Below are positions 17,508 through 26,345 of a stretch of 64,000 nt of DNA, piece after piece (the stretch's first letter is position 1; each line of letters opens with the position of its first letter). The stretch comes from JBBQZO01 sp038207625 (GTDB lineage: Bacteria > Pseudomonadota > Gammaproteobacteria > Burkholderiales > Burkholderiaceae_D): NCBI GenBank assembly GCA_038207625.1, contig JBBQZO010000027.1, positions 22,364 through 86,363 of the forward strand, in the 5' to 3' direction. A program made the position numbers and the translations under genes. Below the pieces are notes generated by a model. It saw only the letters and a list, made by a program, of their open reading frames with translations. It made no database searches and was not told the origin of the DNA.

Positions 17508-18965
17508 GTGAAACCTATCATTGCAAGAACCGATTCGGCGGCGCCCGCCGATTCACCACAGCCTGGCGCGCTGCGCTGGGCGCTGGCCAGCCTTTGCCTG
17601 TCGATGTTGATGCCTTCGCTAGATACCAGCATCGCCAATACGAGTTTGCCGACGTTGGCACTGGCATTCGGCGCGTCCTTCCAGGCGGTCCAGTGGATCG
17701 TGCTCGCCTACCTGTTGGCGATTACCTCGCTGATCGTCAGTGTCGGACGGTTTGGCGACATCGTCGGCCGACGCCGTCTGCTGTCGGTCGGAATATGCCT
17801 GTTTACGGCGGCCTCGCTGCTGTGTGGCGCCGCCCCGGCCTTGTGGTTGTTGATTGCGGCGCGCGCCCTGCAGGGGCTGGGCGCGGCGATCATGTTGGCC
17901 CTGGTGATCGCCTGTGTCGGCGCGACGGTGCCGAAAGAGAAAACCGGCAGCACCATGGGCTTGCTAGGCACGATGTCGGCGATCGGCACCACGCTGGGCC
18001 CGCCGCTGGGCGGCCTGCTGATCGCCGGCGCCGGTTGGCGCGCGATCTTCCTCATTAACGTGCCGCTCGGGATCATCAACTTCATGCTGGTGCAGCGCCA
18101 TCTGCCGGCCGATCGTCCACGGGCGGCGTCCGAACGGGCGCGCTTCGACCATGTCGGCACGTGGGTGCTGGCGCTGACGCTGGCCGCCTACGCGTTGGCG
18201 ATGACCAGCGGCCGGGGCAGTTTCGGCGCGATCAACCTGGCGCTGTTGTTGGTGGCGGCGTGCGGCGTGGCCCTGTTTGCGCGGGTCGAGTCGATCGCCA
18301 AAGCGCCGCTGATCCGCATGGCGATGTTTGGCAATCCGGTACTTAGCGCGAGCCTGGCGATGAGCGTGCTGGTGTCGACGGTGATCATGTCGACGCTGGT
18401 GGTGGGGCCGTTCTATCTCGCGCGCGGGCTGGGACTGGGCGCGGCCGTGGTCGGTATGGTGTTGTCGGTCGGCCCGCTGGCCGCCGCGCTGACGGGGGTG
18501 CCGGCAGGCCGCCTGGTGGACCGTTTTGGCGCCCCGGCGATGACGATGGTGGGACTGGCCGGCATGGCGGGCGCTTGCGCCCTGCTCGCTGTAATTCCTG
18601 CGCCATTCGGGGTCGCCGGCTATCTCGGCCCGATCGTCTGCCTGACCGTCAGCTATGCCGTGTTCCAGGCGGCCAACAACACCGCTATCATGTCGGATGC
18701 CGGTCCTGAACAGCGCGGGGTCATTGCGGGCTTGCTCAGCCTTTCACGCAACCTGGGGCTCATCACCGGCGCCGCCGCGATGGGCGCGGTGTTCGCGCTT
18801 GCATCGGGAACCAGCAACGTCAGCATGGCCTCGGCCGCCGCGGTTGGCGCCGGAATGCGCATCACGTTTGCGGTCGCCGCCGCGCTGATTTGCGTCGGGC
18901 TGGCGATCGCGGTGGGGGCATACCGCCGCACCGCGCGTGCCCGTTTGATTGGTGCGAAGGCCTGA
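17508..18965 (+). CDS. MFS drug/metabolite exporter, DHA2 (14-TM) type
   Basis: 485 aa, strongly hydrophobic. Proton-coupled efflux family: the motif A-like loop GRFGDIVGRRRL lies between TM2 and TM3, and motif C-like GTTLGPPLGGLL in TM5 is typical of antiporters. LDTSIANTSLPTLA in TM1 is the DHA2 motif D region. The GTG at 17508 is chosen because GGAG lies 7 nt upstream; the TTG at 17502 abuts that element. No HlyD-type adaptor accompanies it, unlike the second DHA2 gene at 28263, so it probably works alone in the inner membrane. The substrate is unknown. Confidence 0.9.
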   Translation: MKPIIARTDSAAPADSPQPGALRWALASLCLSMLMPSLDTSIANTSLPTLALAFGASFQAVQWIVLAYLLAITSLIVSVGRFGDIVGRRRLLSVGICLFTAASLLCGAAPALWLLIAARALQGLGAAIMLALVIACVGATVPKEKTGSTMGLLGTMSAIGTTLGPPLGGLLIAGAGWRAIFLINVPLGIINFMLVQRHLPADRPRAASERARFDHVGTWVLALTLAAYALAMTSGRGSFGAINLALLLVAACGVALFARVESIAKAPLIRMAMFGNPVLSASLAMSVLVSTVIMSTLVVGPFYLARGLGLGAAVVGMVLSVGPLAAALTGVPAGRLVDRFGAPAMTMVGLAGMAGACALLAVIPAPFGVAGYLGPIVCLTVSYAVFQAANNTAIMSDAGPEQRGVIAGLLSLSRNLGLITGAAAMGAVFALASGTSNVSMASAAAVGAGMRITFAVAAALICVGLAIAVGAYRRTARARLIGAKA

Positions 18966-19137
18966 ACGCTCAGCGCACTTGCCCCGGGCGTGGTGCGCGC
19001 ATCGCATCGGCACGTCCGTGCGAACGTCGGCCAGCGCACTGGCCCAGGGGATTGCCTGGCGGCGGCATCGGCTTGATGACGCTAACGTCGGCCAACACCT
19101 TGCGCGCTGGCCGATTGCTCGTCCGACTGCGCTGCGC

Positions 19138-20043
19138 TTAGCCGCCGCGCAGTTTTTCCAGCAGGCGCTCGCGCACGTGCGGCGTGGCCTGGTAGGGATC
19201 GCTGGGATTGCGCTGCTCGACGATGCATTCCATCCGTTCGCGCACGGTGCCTAAAGCGCCCGGATGCGAGTAGATGTAGAACTGGCCGTCGCGGATCGCG
19301 TTGAAAGTCAGTTCCGACACATCGGCGGCCGACACCTTGCCCGACGAGACAGCCTTGACGGTCATCGCCTGCGCCGCCAGCTGGCTCGCCGTCGGGCCGG
19401 CTGTCATGCGCACATCGTCCGGACGGTTGCGGTGCGATTGGCTGATGCCAGTCGGTACAAAATACGGGCACAACACCGAGGTGCCGATCGGCGCATCGAC
19501 CAGTTGCAGGTCGTGGTACAGCGTTTCCGACAGTGACACGACGGCGTGCTTGGAGACATTGTAGACGCCGGTGGTGGGCTGGTTCAGCAAACCGGCCATC
19601 GATGCCGTGTTGACGATATAGCCTTCGAATTGCGGATCGCTCTTGGCGCATTCGAGCATCAGCCGGGTGAAGATGCGCACGCCGTGGATCACGCCCCACA
19701 GGTTCACGCCCAGCACCCATTCCCAGTCCGCTTCAGTGTTCTCCCAGATCAAACCGCCCGAGCCGACCCCGGCGTTGTTGAACACCAGATGGACGGCGCC
19801 GAAGTGCTCCATCGTGAAGTCGGCCAGCGCTTGCACCTGGTCGCTCTTGCGTACGTCGCACAGCATGGCCATCACGGAGGCGCCACCGGCCTCCAGTTCG
19901 GCCTTGGCCAGGTCCAGCGCGTCGCGCTGCACGTCGGCCAGCACGATCTTCATGCCCAGTTTGGCGGCGCTGTTGGCAAATTCGCGGCCCAGGCCTCCTG
20001 CGCCTCCGGTGATGACAACGACACGGTCTTTGAAAGTTTTCAT
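19138..20043 (-). CDS. Short-chain dehydrogenase/reductase (classical SDR)
   Basis: 301 aa. The cofactor loop TGGAGGLG is near residue 13, NNAG sits after beta4, the catalytic Ser is in NTASMAG and the catalytic pair is YNVSK. The C-terminal extension beyond residue 250 is longer than in minimal SDRs. The start codon overlaps the preceding gene's stop (ATGA at 20040-20043). It is the last gene of the thiolase / acyl-CoA dehydrogenase operon, so it is likely to oxidise or reduce a hydroxyacyl or ketone intermediate; the substrate is inferred only from context. Confidence 0.9.
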   Translation of the reverse strand: MKTFKDRVVVITGGAGGLGREFANSAAKLGMKIVLADVQRDALDLAKAELEAGGASVMAMLCDVRKSDQVQALADFTMEHFGAVHLVFNNAGVGSGGLIWENTEADWEWVLGVNLWGVIHGVRIFTRLMLECAKSDPQFEGYIVNTASMAGLLNQPTTGVYNVSKHAVVSLSETLYHDLQLVDAPIGTSVLCPYFVPTGISQSHRNRPDDVRMTAGPTASQLAAQAMTVKAVSSGKVSAADVSELTFNAIRDGQFYIYSHPGALGTVRERMECIVEQRNPSDPYQATPHVRERLLEKLRGG

Positions 20044-21050
20044 GGGATCAGCCTTACGAGTTGTTTACCAAAATTGTGTCCGGCCAGCAGACCGATGAAC
20101 GCTTGCGGCGCGGCCTCCAGGTTCGCGGCGATCGTTTCACGGTACTTGAGCTGGCCGCTGGCGACCAGCGGTGCCAGTTCGCCCAGGCCTTGCGGCCACA
20201 GCGCCATGTGTTCGGTGACGATGAAGCCGCGCATCGTCAAGCGATTCAGCAGCACCGAGCGCAGGTTGCGGATCGCCATTTCCTGGCCGCTGTAACCGGC
20301 GATCAGGCCGCACAAGGCGATCCGACCGAACGCATTCATGCGTGTGAGCGTCGTGTCGAACACTTCTCCGCCGACGTTCTCAAACAGCGCGTCGACGCCA
20401 TCGGGCGTGGCCGCCGTCAAGTCGGCGGCCAGATTGCCGGCCTTGTAGTCGACGCAGGCATCAAAGCCCAGTTGATCGACGACATAGGCGCATTTCTCCG
20501 CTCCGCCGGCAATGCCGACCGCGCGACAACCACGCAGTTTCGCCAATTGCCCCACCGCGCTGCCGACCGCGCCGCTGGCCGCCGACACCACGATGGTCTC
20601 GCCCGGCTTGGCCAGCATGATCTGGTTCAGCCCGTACCAGGCGGTCATGCCGGGCATGCCGAGCACGCCAAGATAGGCCGACATGGGGATGGTGCGGATG
20701 TCGATTTTGTTGAGCAGTTGGCCGTCGGAGACGCCCATTTCGGACCAGCCGAACATGCTCGATACCGCCTCGCCAACAGCGAAACGGGGATTATTAGACG
20801 CCACCACCAGCCCGACGGTGCCGCCGATCATGGTCTGATCGAGCGCCTGCGGCGCCGCGTAGCTTTTTGTTTCGCTCATGCGCCCGCGCATGTAAGGGTC
20901 GAGCGACAGGTAGTGGTTACGCACCAGCACCTGGCCGTCCGTCAGTTCGGGCACGGCCACCGTTTCGATGCGAAAATTCTCCGCCACCACCTGCCCGCGC
21001 GGGCGCGAGGCCAGAACGATACGGCGAAAGCTCGTCATGTCGGTCGCCAT
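20040..21050 (-). CDS. NADPH-dependent oxidoreductase, zinc-free MDR (prostaglandin-reductase-like)
   Basis: 336 aa. Medium-chain reductase without the zinc-binding Cys/His set: N-terminal GroES-like domain (YLSLDPYMRGRMSETKSY) and a Rossmann domain with VVSAASGAVGSAVGQLAK. The family reduces alpha,beta-unsaturated ketones and aldehydes (double-bond reductase, YncB/CurA-like). Its ATG overlaps the upstream SDR stop (TGATG at 21052-21048) and its own stop overlaps the downstream SDR start, so three reductases are translationally coupled inside a beta-oxidation operon. The likely role is saturating or recycling enoyl or ketone intermediates (inference). Confidence 0.9.
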   Translation of the reverse strand: MATDMTSFRRIVLASRPRGQVVAENFRIETVAVPELTDGQVLVRNHYLSLDPYMRGRMSETKSYAAPQALDQTMIGGTVGLVVASNNPRFAVGEAVSSMFGWSEMGVSDGQLLNKIDIRTIPMSAYLGVLGMPGMTAWYGLNQIMLAKPGETIVVSAASGAVGSAVGQLAKLRGCRAVGIAGGAEKCAYVVDQLGFDACVDYKAGNLAADLTAATPDGVDALFENVGGEVFDTTLTRMNAFGRIALCGLIAGYSGQEMAIRNLRSVLLNRLTMRGFIVTEHMALWPQGLGELAPLVASGQLKYRETIAANLEAAPQAFIGLLAGHNFGKQLVRLIP

Positions 21051-21832
21051 CAGACCGCCGACACGCCGCCGTCGACGGCCAACGTCTGCCCGGTGATGTG
21101 CTTGCCGGCGTCGGAGGCGAACAGCACCGCCACGCCTTTCAAGTCTTCGTCATCGCCGATGCGCAGCAAGGGCGCGCCCTTGGCCAGCTCGTCGACGCCG
21201 ATCCGCTCAAGCACACCGGCCGTCATCTTCGACGGGAAGAAGCCCGGTGCGATCGCGTTGACGGTGATGCCGTAACGGCCCCACTCGCCGCCCAGCGTGC
21301 GCGTGAAGTTGATCACCGCCGCCTTCGAGGTGTTGTAGGCGATGGTTTGCATGGTACCGGGTGGGTTGCCGGCCAGGCCGGCGATCGAGGCGATGTTGAT
21401 GATGCGCCCGTATTTGCGCGGAATCATCGACAGCTTGCCCACCGCCTGGCTGACCAGGAAGATGCTACGGATATTCAGGTTCATCACCTTGTCCCACGCT
21501 TCGATCGGGTAGTCTTCGGCCGGCGCGCCCCAGCTTGCGCCGGCGTTGTTGATCAGGATGTCGTTGTGGCCGAGCCGCTTGATCGCTTCGTCGACCATCG
21601 GGCCGATGTGGGCGTCCTGGCCCAGGTCGGCGGCGATGGCCGACGCGTCGATGCCGCGCTCCTTCAGGTGCGCGACGGCCTCGTCCAGGTCAGACTGTTT
21701 GCGCGACGAAATGACGACGCGCGCACCCTGCTCGCCCAGCGCCTCGGCCATTTGCAGGCCAAGCCCGCGCGAGCCGCCGGTGACCAAGGCGGTCTTGCCG
21801 GCCAGTGAAAACAGTTGTTGTGTAGTGCGCAT
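21050..21832 (-). CDS. Short-chain dehydrogenase/reductase, FabG-like
   Basis: 260 aa. Motifs: TGGSRGLG cofactor loop, NNAG, the catalytic Ser in NIASIAG and YNTSK, and the C-terminal GQTLAVDGG typical of FabG/PhaB-like enzymes. The start at 21832 is set by AAGG 6 nt upstream; the longer in-frame start is rejected. It is placed between a Dabb gene and the NADPH oxidoreductase. It is likely a 3-hydroxyacyl or steroid-type dehydrogenase serving the operon's degradation pathway. Which direction it runs in vivo cannot be told. Confidence 0.9.
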   Translation of the reverse strand: MRTTQQLFSLAGKTALVTGGSRGLGLQMAEALGEQGARVVISSRKQSDLDEAVAHLKERGIDASAIAADLGQDAHIGPMVDEAIKRLGHNDILINNAGASWGAPAEDYPIEAWDKVMNLNIRSIFLVSQAVGKLSMIPRKYGRIINIASIAGLAGNPPGTMQTIAYNTSKAAVINFTRTLGGEWGRYGITVNAIAPGFFPSKMTAGVLERIGVDELAKGAPLLRIGDDEDLKGVAVLFASDAGKHITGQTLAVDGGVSAV

Positions 21833-21852
21833 GGAAATCCTTGTATGGTGGG

Positions 21853-22155
21853 TCAGACTTCGTAGTCCATGCACTGGCGCGCTTCGCGCACAGCACCGAT
21901 GAACGGTTTGATGGCAACGTGGTCGGGGTGGTCCTGATACGCGTCCAGCGTCGCCTTGTCGGCGAACTCGCTGTACAGGACAACGTCGTAGGTCGCTTCC
22001 AGGCCCGGTTGGGCCAACGAGGTTTCAAATTTCAAGATGCCCGGCACCAGGTCGGCGCAGGCATCGAGTTTGGCTTTCATTGCCAGCGCATTGGTGGCGC
22101 GGTCGGCACCTTCGGCGTGATCCTTGAGCTTCCAGAAGACGATATGTTTGATCAT
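21853..22155 (-). CDS. Dabb (stress-responsive A/B barrel) domain protein in beta-oxidation operon
   Basis: 100 aa: MIKHIVFWKLKDHAEG opening, VPGILKFETSL, TYDVVLYSEFADKATLDAYQDHPDH core and a closing FIGAVREARQCMDYEV. This is a clear Dabb domain. The ATG at 22155 follows AGGAA; the 68-residue in-frame extension upstream belongs to non-coding and neighbouring sequence. It sits between the acyl-CoA dehydrogenase and an SDR within one transcription unit. Some Dabb proteins catalyse cyclisation or decarboxylation of polyketide-like acids, so an enzymatic part in degrading a non-standard acyl chain is possible but unproven. Confidence 0.88.
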   Translation of the reverse strand: MIKHIVFWKLKDHAEGADRATNALAMKAKLDACADLVPGILKFETSLAQPGLEATYDVVLYSEFADKATLDAYQDHPDHVAIKPFIGAVREARQCMDYEV

Positions 22156-22186
22156 GATTTTTCCTGTCGTGGGAACAAAGCCCCGT

Positions 22187-24025
22187 TTAGAACCACGCGT
22201 CCTGCATGTCGAGCGTGGTCGTGTCGATACTGGCCAGCAGGTCCAGCTGCGGCTGCACTGTTGGCAATTCCCAGTTGAAATAGTAGCGGCACGCTTGTAG
22301 CTTGCCTTGATAGAAATGCTGATCGGCCGGATTGGCGTTCGCAAGTGCGCCGGCGGCAAGCAAGGCCTGCTCCAGCCAGATCCATGCCACCACGGTGTGG
22401 CCTACTGCTTCGAGGTAGACGCTGGCATTGGCCAACGTCTTGTTCATGTCGCCGCACGAGTATAGCGCTTGCGTCACTTTGGCGATGCGCTGCCACATCG
22501 TCTCGAGTGCGCCGGCATACTCGGCCAGCGGCGCACACTCGGCGTTGGCGGCGCGCGCCTTGGCCACGGTGGCGCCGATTTCCGCGCTGATCGCCTTGAA
22601 CAGCGCGCCATCTTGCATCGCCACCTTGCGGCCCAGCAGGTCCAGGCCGTGGATGCCGTGGGTGCCCTCGTGAATCGCATTGAGCCGGTTGTCGCGGTAG
22701 AACTGCTCGACGTTGTATTCGCGCGTGTAGCCGTAGCCGCCATGCACCTGGATCGCCAGGCTGTTCGCCTCGACGCACCACTGCGCCGGCCAGGATTTGG
22801 CGATCGGGGTCAAGAAGTCCAGCAGCTGTTTGGCATGGGTGCGCGCGGACTCGGTGGTGGCGCTGCGCTCTTCGTCGACCAGGCGGGCGCAGTACATGAC
22901 CAGCGCCAGGCCGCCTTCGGCATAGGCCTTCTGCGCCAGCAGCATGCGCCGCACGTCGGTGTGCTCGATGATCGCGATCTGCGGCTTGGCCGGATCCTTT
23001 TCGGCCGGATGGCGCCCCTGCGGGCGGTTGCGCGCATAGTCGAGCGCATGCAGGTAGCCGGTCACGCCCAGCACGGCGCCGCACAGGCCCACCGCGATAC
23101 GCGCTTCGTTCATCATGTGGAACATATTGGCCAGGCCCTGATGGGGCTGGCCAACCAGATAGCCGATCGCGCCGGCCTTGCCGTCGGGCCGATACTTGCC
23201 CTCGCCGAAATTGAGCAGGCAATTGGTGGTGCCGCGGTTGCCCATTTTGTGGTTCAGACCCGCCAGCGCAATGTCGTTGCGCTGGCCCAGCGCGCCGTCG
23301 TCGCCCACCAAAAACTTGGGCACGATGAATAGCGAAATGCCTTTCACGCCGGGAATCAGGCGACCGTCCGAGCCGGGAATCTTGGCCAGCACAAGATGGA
23401 CAATGTTACCGGCCAGCTCGTGCTCGCCGGCCGAGATCCACATCTTGTTGCCGGTCAGACGGTACTGGGTCTCGCCATCGGGCTCGGCGCGCGTGGTGAT
23501 GTCCGACAGGCTCGATCCCGCCTGCGGCTCGGACAAGCACATCGTGCCGAAGAATTTTCCCTCGAACATGGGACGCACGAAGCGTTTGATCTGCTCCGGC
23601 GTCGCGCATTTGAGCAGCGTGTTGGCCGCGCTGGTGGTGAGAAAAATATACGCGGCCGTGCCGATGTTGGCCGCCGTGAAGTAGGCCGACAGCGCCTTCT
23701 CCATCACCACCGGCAGCTGCATGCCGTCGAGCGCGTAGTCCTGCCCCGCTGCCATCAGGCCGGCGGCGGAAAACGCGTCGAGCGCGGTTTTCACTTCGGG
23801 GATGATGGTGACGGCGCTGCCGTCGAAGTGAGGTTCGTTGCTGTCGTTTTTCTTGTTATGCGGGGCGAACAGCTCGCTGGCGATTTGTTCGGCCGTGTCG
23901 AGCGCGGCGTTGAAGGTTTCGCGGCTATGGTCGGCGAAGCGTTCGCGCGCCGTCAAGGCTTCCACGTCGAGCCACTCATAGAGCAAAAATTCAAGGTCGC
24001 GACGTGACAGTATTTTCGAGGACAT
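22187..24025 (-). CDS. Acyl-CoA dehydrogenase (large, FadE-like with C-terminal extension)
   Basis: 612 aa, longer than the about 380 aa core ACADs because of a C-terminal four-helix extension (the DUF5/AcylCoA_DH_C group). FAD- and substrate-binding signatures are seen: MCLSEPQAGSS, KMWISAGEH, NHKMGNRGTTNC, and HGGYGYTREYNVEQFYRDNRLNAIHEGTHGIH cut into consecutive motifs around the catalytic base region. It introduces the trans-2 double bond into acyl-CoA. The start at 24025 (MSSKILSRR) gives the expected N-terminus; the upstream in-frame extension of 123 codons runs into the thiolase gene and is rejected. The thiolase lies 125 bp upstream. Confidence 0.93.
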   Translation of the reverse strand: MSSKILSRRDLEFLLYEWLDVEALTARERFADHSRETFNAALDTAEQIASELFAPHNKKNDSNEPHFDGSAVTIIPEVKTALDAFSAAGLMAAGQDYALDGMQLPVVMEKALSAYFTAANIGTAAYIFLTTSAANTLLKCATPEQIKRFVRPMFEGKFFGTMCLSEPQAGSSLSDITTRAEPDGETQYRLTGNKMWISAGEHELAGNIVHLVLAKIPGSDGRLIPGVKGISLFIVPKFLVGDDGALGQRNDIALAGLNHKMGNRGTTNCLLNFGEGKYRPDGKAGAIGYLVGQPHQGLANMFHMMNEARIAVGLCGAVLGVTGYLHALDYARNRPQGRHPAEKDPAKPQIAIIEHTDVRRMLLAQKAYAEGGLALVMYCARLVDEERSATTESARTHAKQLLDFLTPIAKSWPAQWCVEANSLAIQVHGGYGYTREYNVEQFYRDNRLNAIHEGTHGIHGLDLLGRKVAMQDGALFKAISAEIGATVAKARAANAECAPLAEYAGALETMWQRIAKVTQALYSCGDMNKTLANASVYLEAVGHTVVAWIWLEQALLAAGALANANPADQHFYQGKLQACRYYFNWELPTVQPQLDLLASIDTTTLDMQDAWF

Positions 24026-24150
24026 GGGCAATCCCGGTTGGCTGGATAGTTGAGTTGGCAGGAGCGGCCAGCAGCGAAGGCGCAGGTCGCGCCGGCCGGC
24101 CGCGCCGCTCCGAAACGAGCGTGGCCGGCCGTCGGGGCCGGCGACGACGC

Positions 24151-25329
24151 TTACAGAACTTCGAACAGGCCGGCGGCGCCCTGACCGCCGCCGATGCACA
24201 TCGTGACGACGACGTATTTGACGCCGCGCCGCTTGCCTTCGATCAGCGCGTGGCCGACCAGACGCGCGCCCGAGACACCGTATGGATGGCCGACGGCGAT
24301 CGCGCCGCCATTGACGTTCAGGCGATCCATCGGGATGCCGAGCCGGTCGGCGCAGTACAGCACTTGCACGGCAAACGCCTCGTTCAATTCCCACAAGCCG
24401 ATGTCGGCCACCGACAGGCCAGCCTTGTGCAGCAGTTTCGGAATCGCAAACACCGGACCGATGCCCATCTCGTCAGGCTCGCAACCGGCCACGGCGAAGC
24501 CGCGGAATACGCCCAGCGGCTGCAAGCCCTTTGCTTCGGCCACTTTGCTGCTCATCACGATGGCCACCGACGCACCGTCGGAGAACTGGCTGGCATTGCC
24601 GGCCGTGATCACGCCGCCCGGCACGGCGCTGCGGATCTTCGACACCGCGTCCAGCGTGGTGTCGGCGCGGATGCCTTCATCCTTGGAGATCGTCACTTCG
24701 CGCTGCAGCAGCAGGCCCGACTCCTTGTCGGCCACGCCCATGACGGTGGTCATCGGCACGATTTCGGCGTCAAACAAACCGGCCGCCTGCGCGGCGGCGG
24801 CGCGCTGCTGGCTTTGCACGCCGTATTCATCCTGGCGGTCGCGCCCGATGTGGTAGCGCTTGGCGACCGTTTCGGCCGTTTGCAGCATTGGCCAGTACAC
24901 TTCCGGCTTGTGCTGCATCAGCCAGGTGTCGGCCAGCATGTGGGTATTCATTTCCTGCTGCACGCAGGAGATCGACTCGACGCCGCCGGCGGCGTAGATC
25001 TCGCCTTCGCCGGCGATGATGCGCTGAGCCGCCAGCGCGATCGTTTGCAGGCCCGACGAGCAGAAACGATTGATCGTCATGCCGCCGGTGCTAACCGGGC
25101 AACCACCGCGCAGCGCGATCTGGCGCGCGATGTTGGCGCCCGTTGCGCCTTCCGGATTGGCGCATCCCATCAGCACGTCTTCGACTTCGCCCGCTTCAAT
25201 CTTGGCCCGCACGATGGCCGCGTGCAAGGCGTGACCGCCCAGCGTGGCGCCATGCGTCATGTTGAACGCGCCCTTCCACGATTTGGCCAAAGCGGTGCGG
25301 GCGGTCGATACGATGACGGCATCTATCAT
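24151..25329 (-). CDS. Acetyl-CoA acyltransferase (thiolase)
   Basis: 392 aa, a standard biosynthetic/degradative thiolase size. Nucleophile Cys90 lies in NRFCSSGLQ, catalytic His about 348 in GHPYGVSG, and the second Cys about 378 in CIGGGQG. It performs CoA-dependent cleavage of 3-ketoacyl-CoA or the reverse condensation. The start at 25329 has AGGAGA upstream. It is the first gene of a six-gene minus-strand operon reaching 19138. An ACGGTCGT palindrome lies 95 bp upstream of the start, matching one upstream of the fadB-like gene. Confidence 0.95.
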   Translation of the reverse strand: MIDAVIVSTARTALAKSWKGAFNMTHGATLGGHALHAAIVRAKIEAGEVEDVLMGCANPEGATGANIARQIALRGGCPVSTGGMTINRFCSSGLQTIALAAQRIIAGEGEIYAAGGVESISCVQQEMNTHMLADTWLMQHKPEVYWPMLQTAETVAKRYHIGRDRQDEYGVQSQQRAAAAQAAGLFDAEIVPMTTVMGVADKESGLLLQREVTISKDEGIRADTTLDAVSKIRSAVPGGVITAGNASQFSDGASVAIVMSSKVAEAKGLQPLGVFRGFAVAGCEPDEMGIGPVFAIPKLLHKAGLSVADIGLWELNEAFAVQVLYCADRLGIPMDRLNVNGGAIAVGHPYGVSGARLVGHALIEGKRRGVKYVVVTMCIGGGQGAAGLFEVL

Positions 25330-25423
25330 TTATGTCTCCTGGTAGGGATGAAAAATCGGTGTCCGGCTGCGCGCTACATGCCGCGCAGGCTGGCGAGTCG
25401 ATACGAGAATAGCACATTTTAGT

Positions 25424-25431
25424 ACGGTCGT
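25424..25431. promoter_or_regulatory. ACG-GT-CGT operator-like site upstream of the thiolase operon
   Basis: The palindromic core ACG-N2-CGT sits in AT-rich flanks, 95 bp upstream of the thiolase start codon. The identical octamer lies 55 bp upstream of the fadB-like gene (33735-33742). ACG-N2-CGT cores are known for TetR-family regulators of acyl-CoA catabolism such as Thermus PaaR. The regulator itself is not in the window. Confidence 0.45.
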
Positions 25432-25513
25432 TCGCAAATTTATTCGTCCATTGCGCGCCCCCGCTCATCATTGCCGGTTTGGGCGATAATGCAAGAAAAA
25501 ATGAAGGATGACG

Positions 25514-26191
25514 ATGCCGCTCAGTACCCACATCACCGAGCTGCTGGCGCCGCTGGCCGAGCCACTGCGCGCGCCTGCCATGCACGCGTACATGAGAGCA
25601 CAGTTTGCGTTTCTTGGCATTGCGACGCCAGCAAGACGTGCCGCACTCGCGCCTGTACTGCGTGCGCACCAGCAGCTTTCCCACGATGATCTGATGGAGT
25701 GCGTGCAGACGCTGTGGTCGCTACCCGAGCGCGAATACCAGTATGCGGCACTGGACCTGCTGTCACACTTTGGCGATCGGCTGGGCAGCGCCGATATCGA
25801 CGCCTTGCTGGAGCTGGCCAGGCAAAAAGCATGGTGGGACACTGTCGACGCACTTGCCAGCGTGGTTGGCAGAATTTTGCGCGCCGCCCGCGCCGCCGAC
25901 GCCGACTGCCAGCAGCGCGTGGACCGGGCGCTGCGTGACCCGTGTCTGTGGGTGCGGCGCATCGCGATGCTGCATCAGCTTGGCTGGCGCGGCGACACCG
26001 ACACGGCACGTTTGTTCGCCTACGCGAACGCGCTGGCACCCGAAACGGATTTCTTCATCCGCAAGGCGATCGGCTGGGCACTGCGCGACTATGCGCGCCA
26101 TGATCCGGCGGCGGTGCGCGCGTTTCTCTCCGAGCAAGGCGAACGCCTGTCTGGCTTGAGCCGGCGCGAAGCGGCCAAGCACCTCGCATAG
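25514..26191 (+). CDS. AlkD-like DNA alkylation repair protein
   Basis: 225 aa of HEAT-like helical repeats. AlkD features are visible: FLGIATPARRA near the N-terminus, the WSLPEREYQYAALDLL repeat, the DNA-backbone segment ARQKAWWDTVDALAS with its WWD, PCLWVRRIAMLHQL, and the closing FFIRKAIGWALRDYAR. Family enzymes excise cationic 3- and 7-alkylpurines without base flipping. GAAGG 6 nt upstream favours the ATG at 25514; ATGs at 25508 and 25501 are possible. It is monocistronic, divergent from the beta-oxidation operon. Confidence 0.9.
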   Translation: MPLSTHITELLAPLAEPLRAPAMHAYMRAQFAFLGIATPARRAALAPVLRAHQQLSHDDLMECVQTLWSLPEREYQYAALDLLSHFGDRLGSADIDALLELARQKAWWDTVDALASVVGRILRAARAADADCQQRVDRALRDPCLWVRRIAMLHQLGWRGDTDTARLFAYANALAPETDFFIRKAIGWALRDYARHDPAAVRAFLSEQGERLSGLSRREAAKHLA

Positions 26192-26223
26192 CGTTCCTTG
26201 GCGGTCACTTGCGATTGCTCACT

Positions 26224-26241
26224 GTAAGTTCTGTGTAAGTT
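26224..26241 (+). promoter_or_regulatory. Direct repeat GTAAGTT with 11 bp period upstream of the MHS transporter
   Basis: GTAAGTT at 26224-26230 and 26235-26241, with the related GTAAGCT 22 bp further on. Half-sites repeating every 11 bp on one face of the helix are the layout used by OmpR/PhoB-type regulators. The site is 105 bp before the MFS start codon. The regulator is not identified. Confidence 0.4.
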
Positions 26242-26345
26242 TGAAGCAAGCATGCCGTAAGCTTGGCGGTCCACACTCCGTACAGCTGAAGAGGCACATT
26301 GCCAACAGGCTGATTCACTCAGTCAAAAAACATACGGAGACAGAC

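Noticed and set aside
22152..23222. 356-codon minus-strand frame overlapping the acyl-CoA dehydrogenase gene
   Set aside because: Same strand but wrong frame; Arg/Gly/Pro-rich shadow of a gene with full ACAD motifs.
24004..25422. 472-codon open frame on the plus strand
   Set aside because: Antisense shadow of the thiolase gene; no protein-like motifs and no ribosome site.
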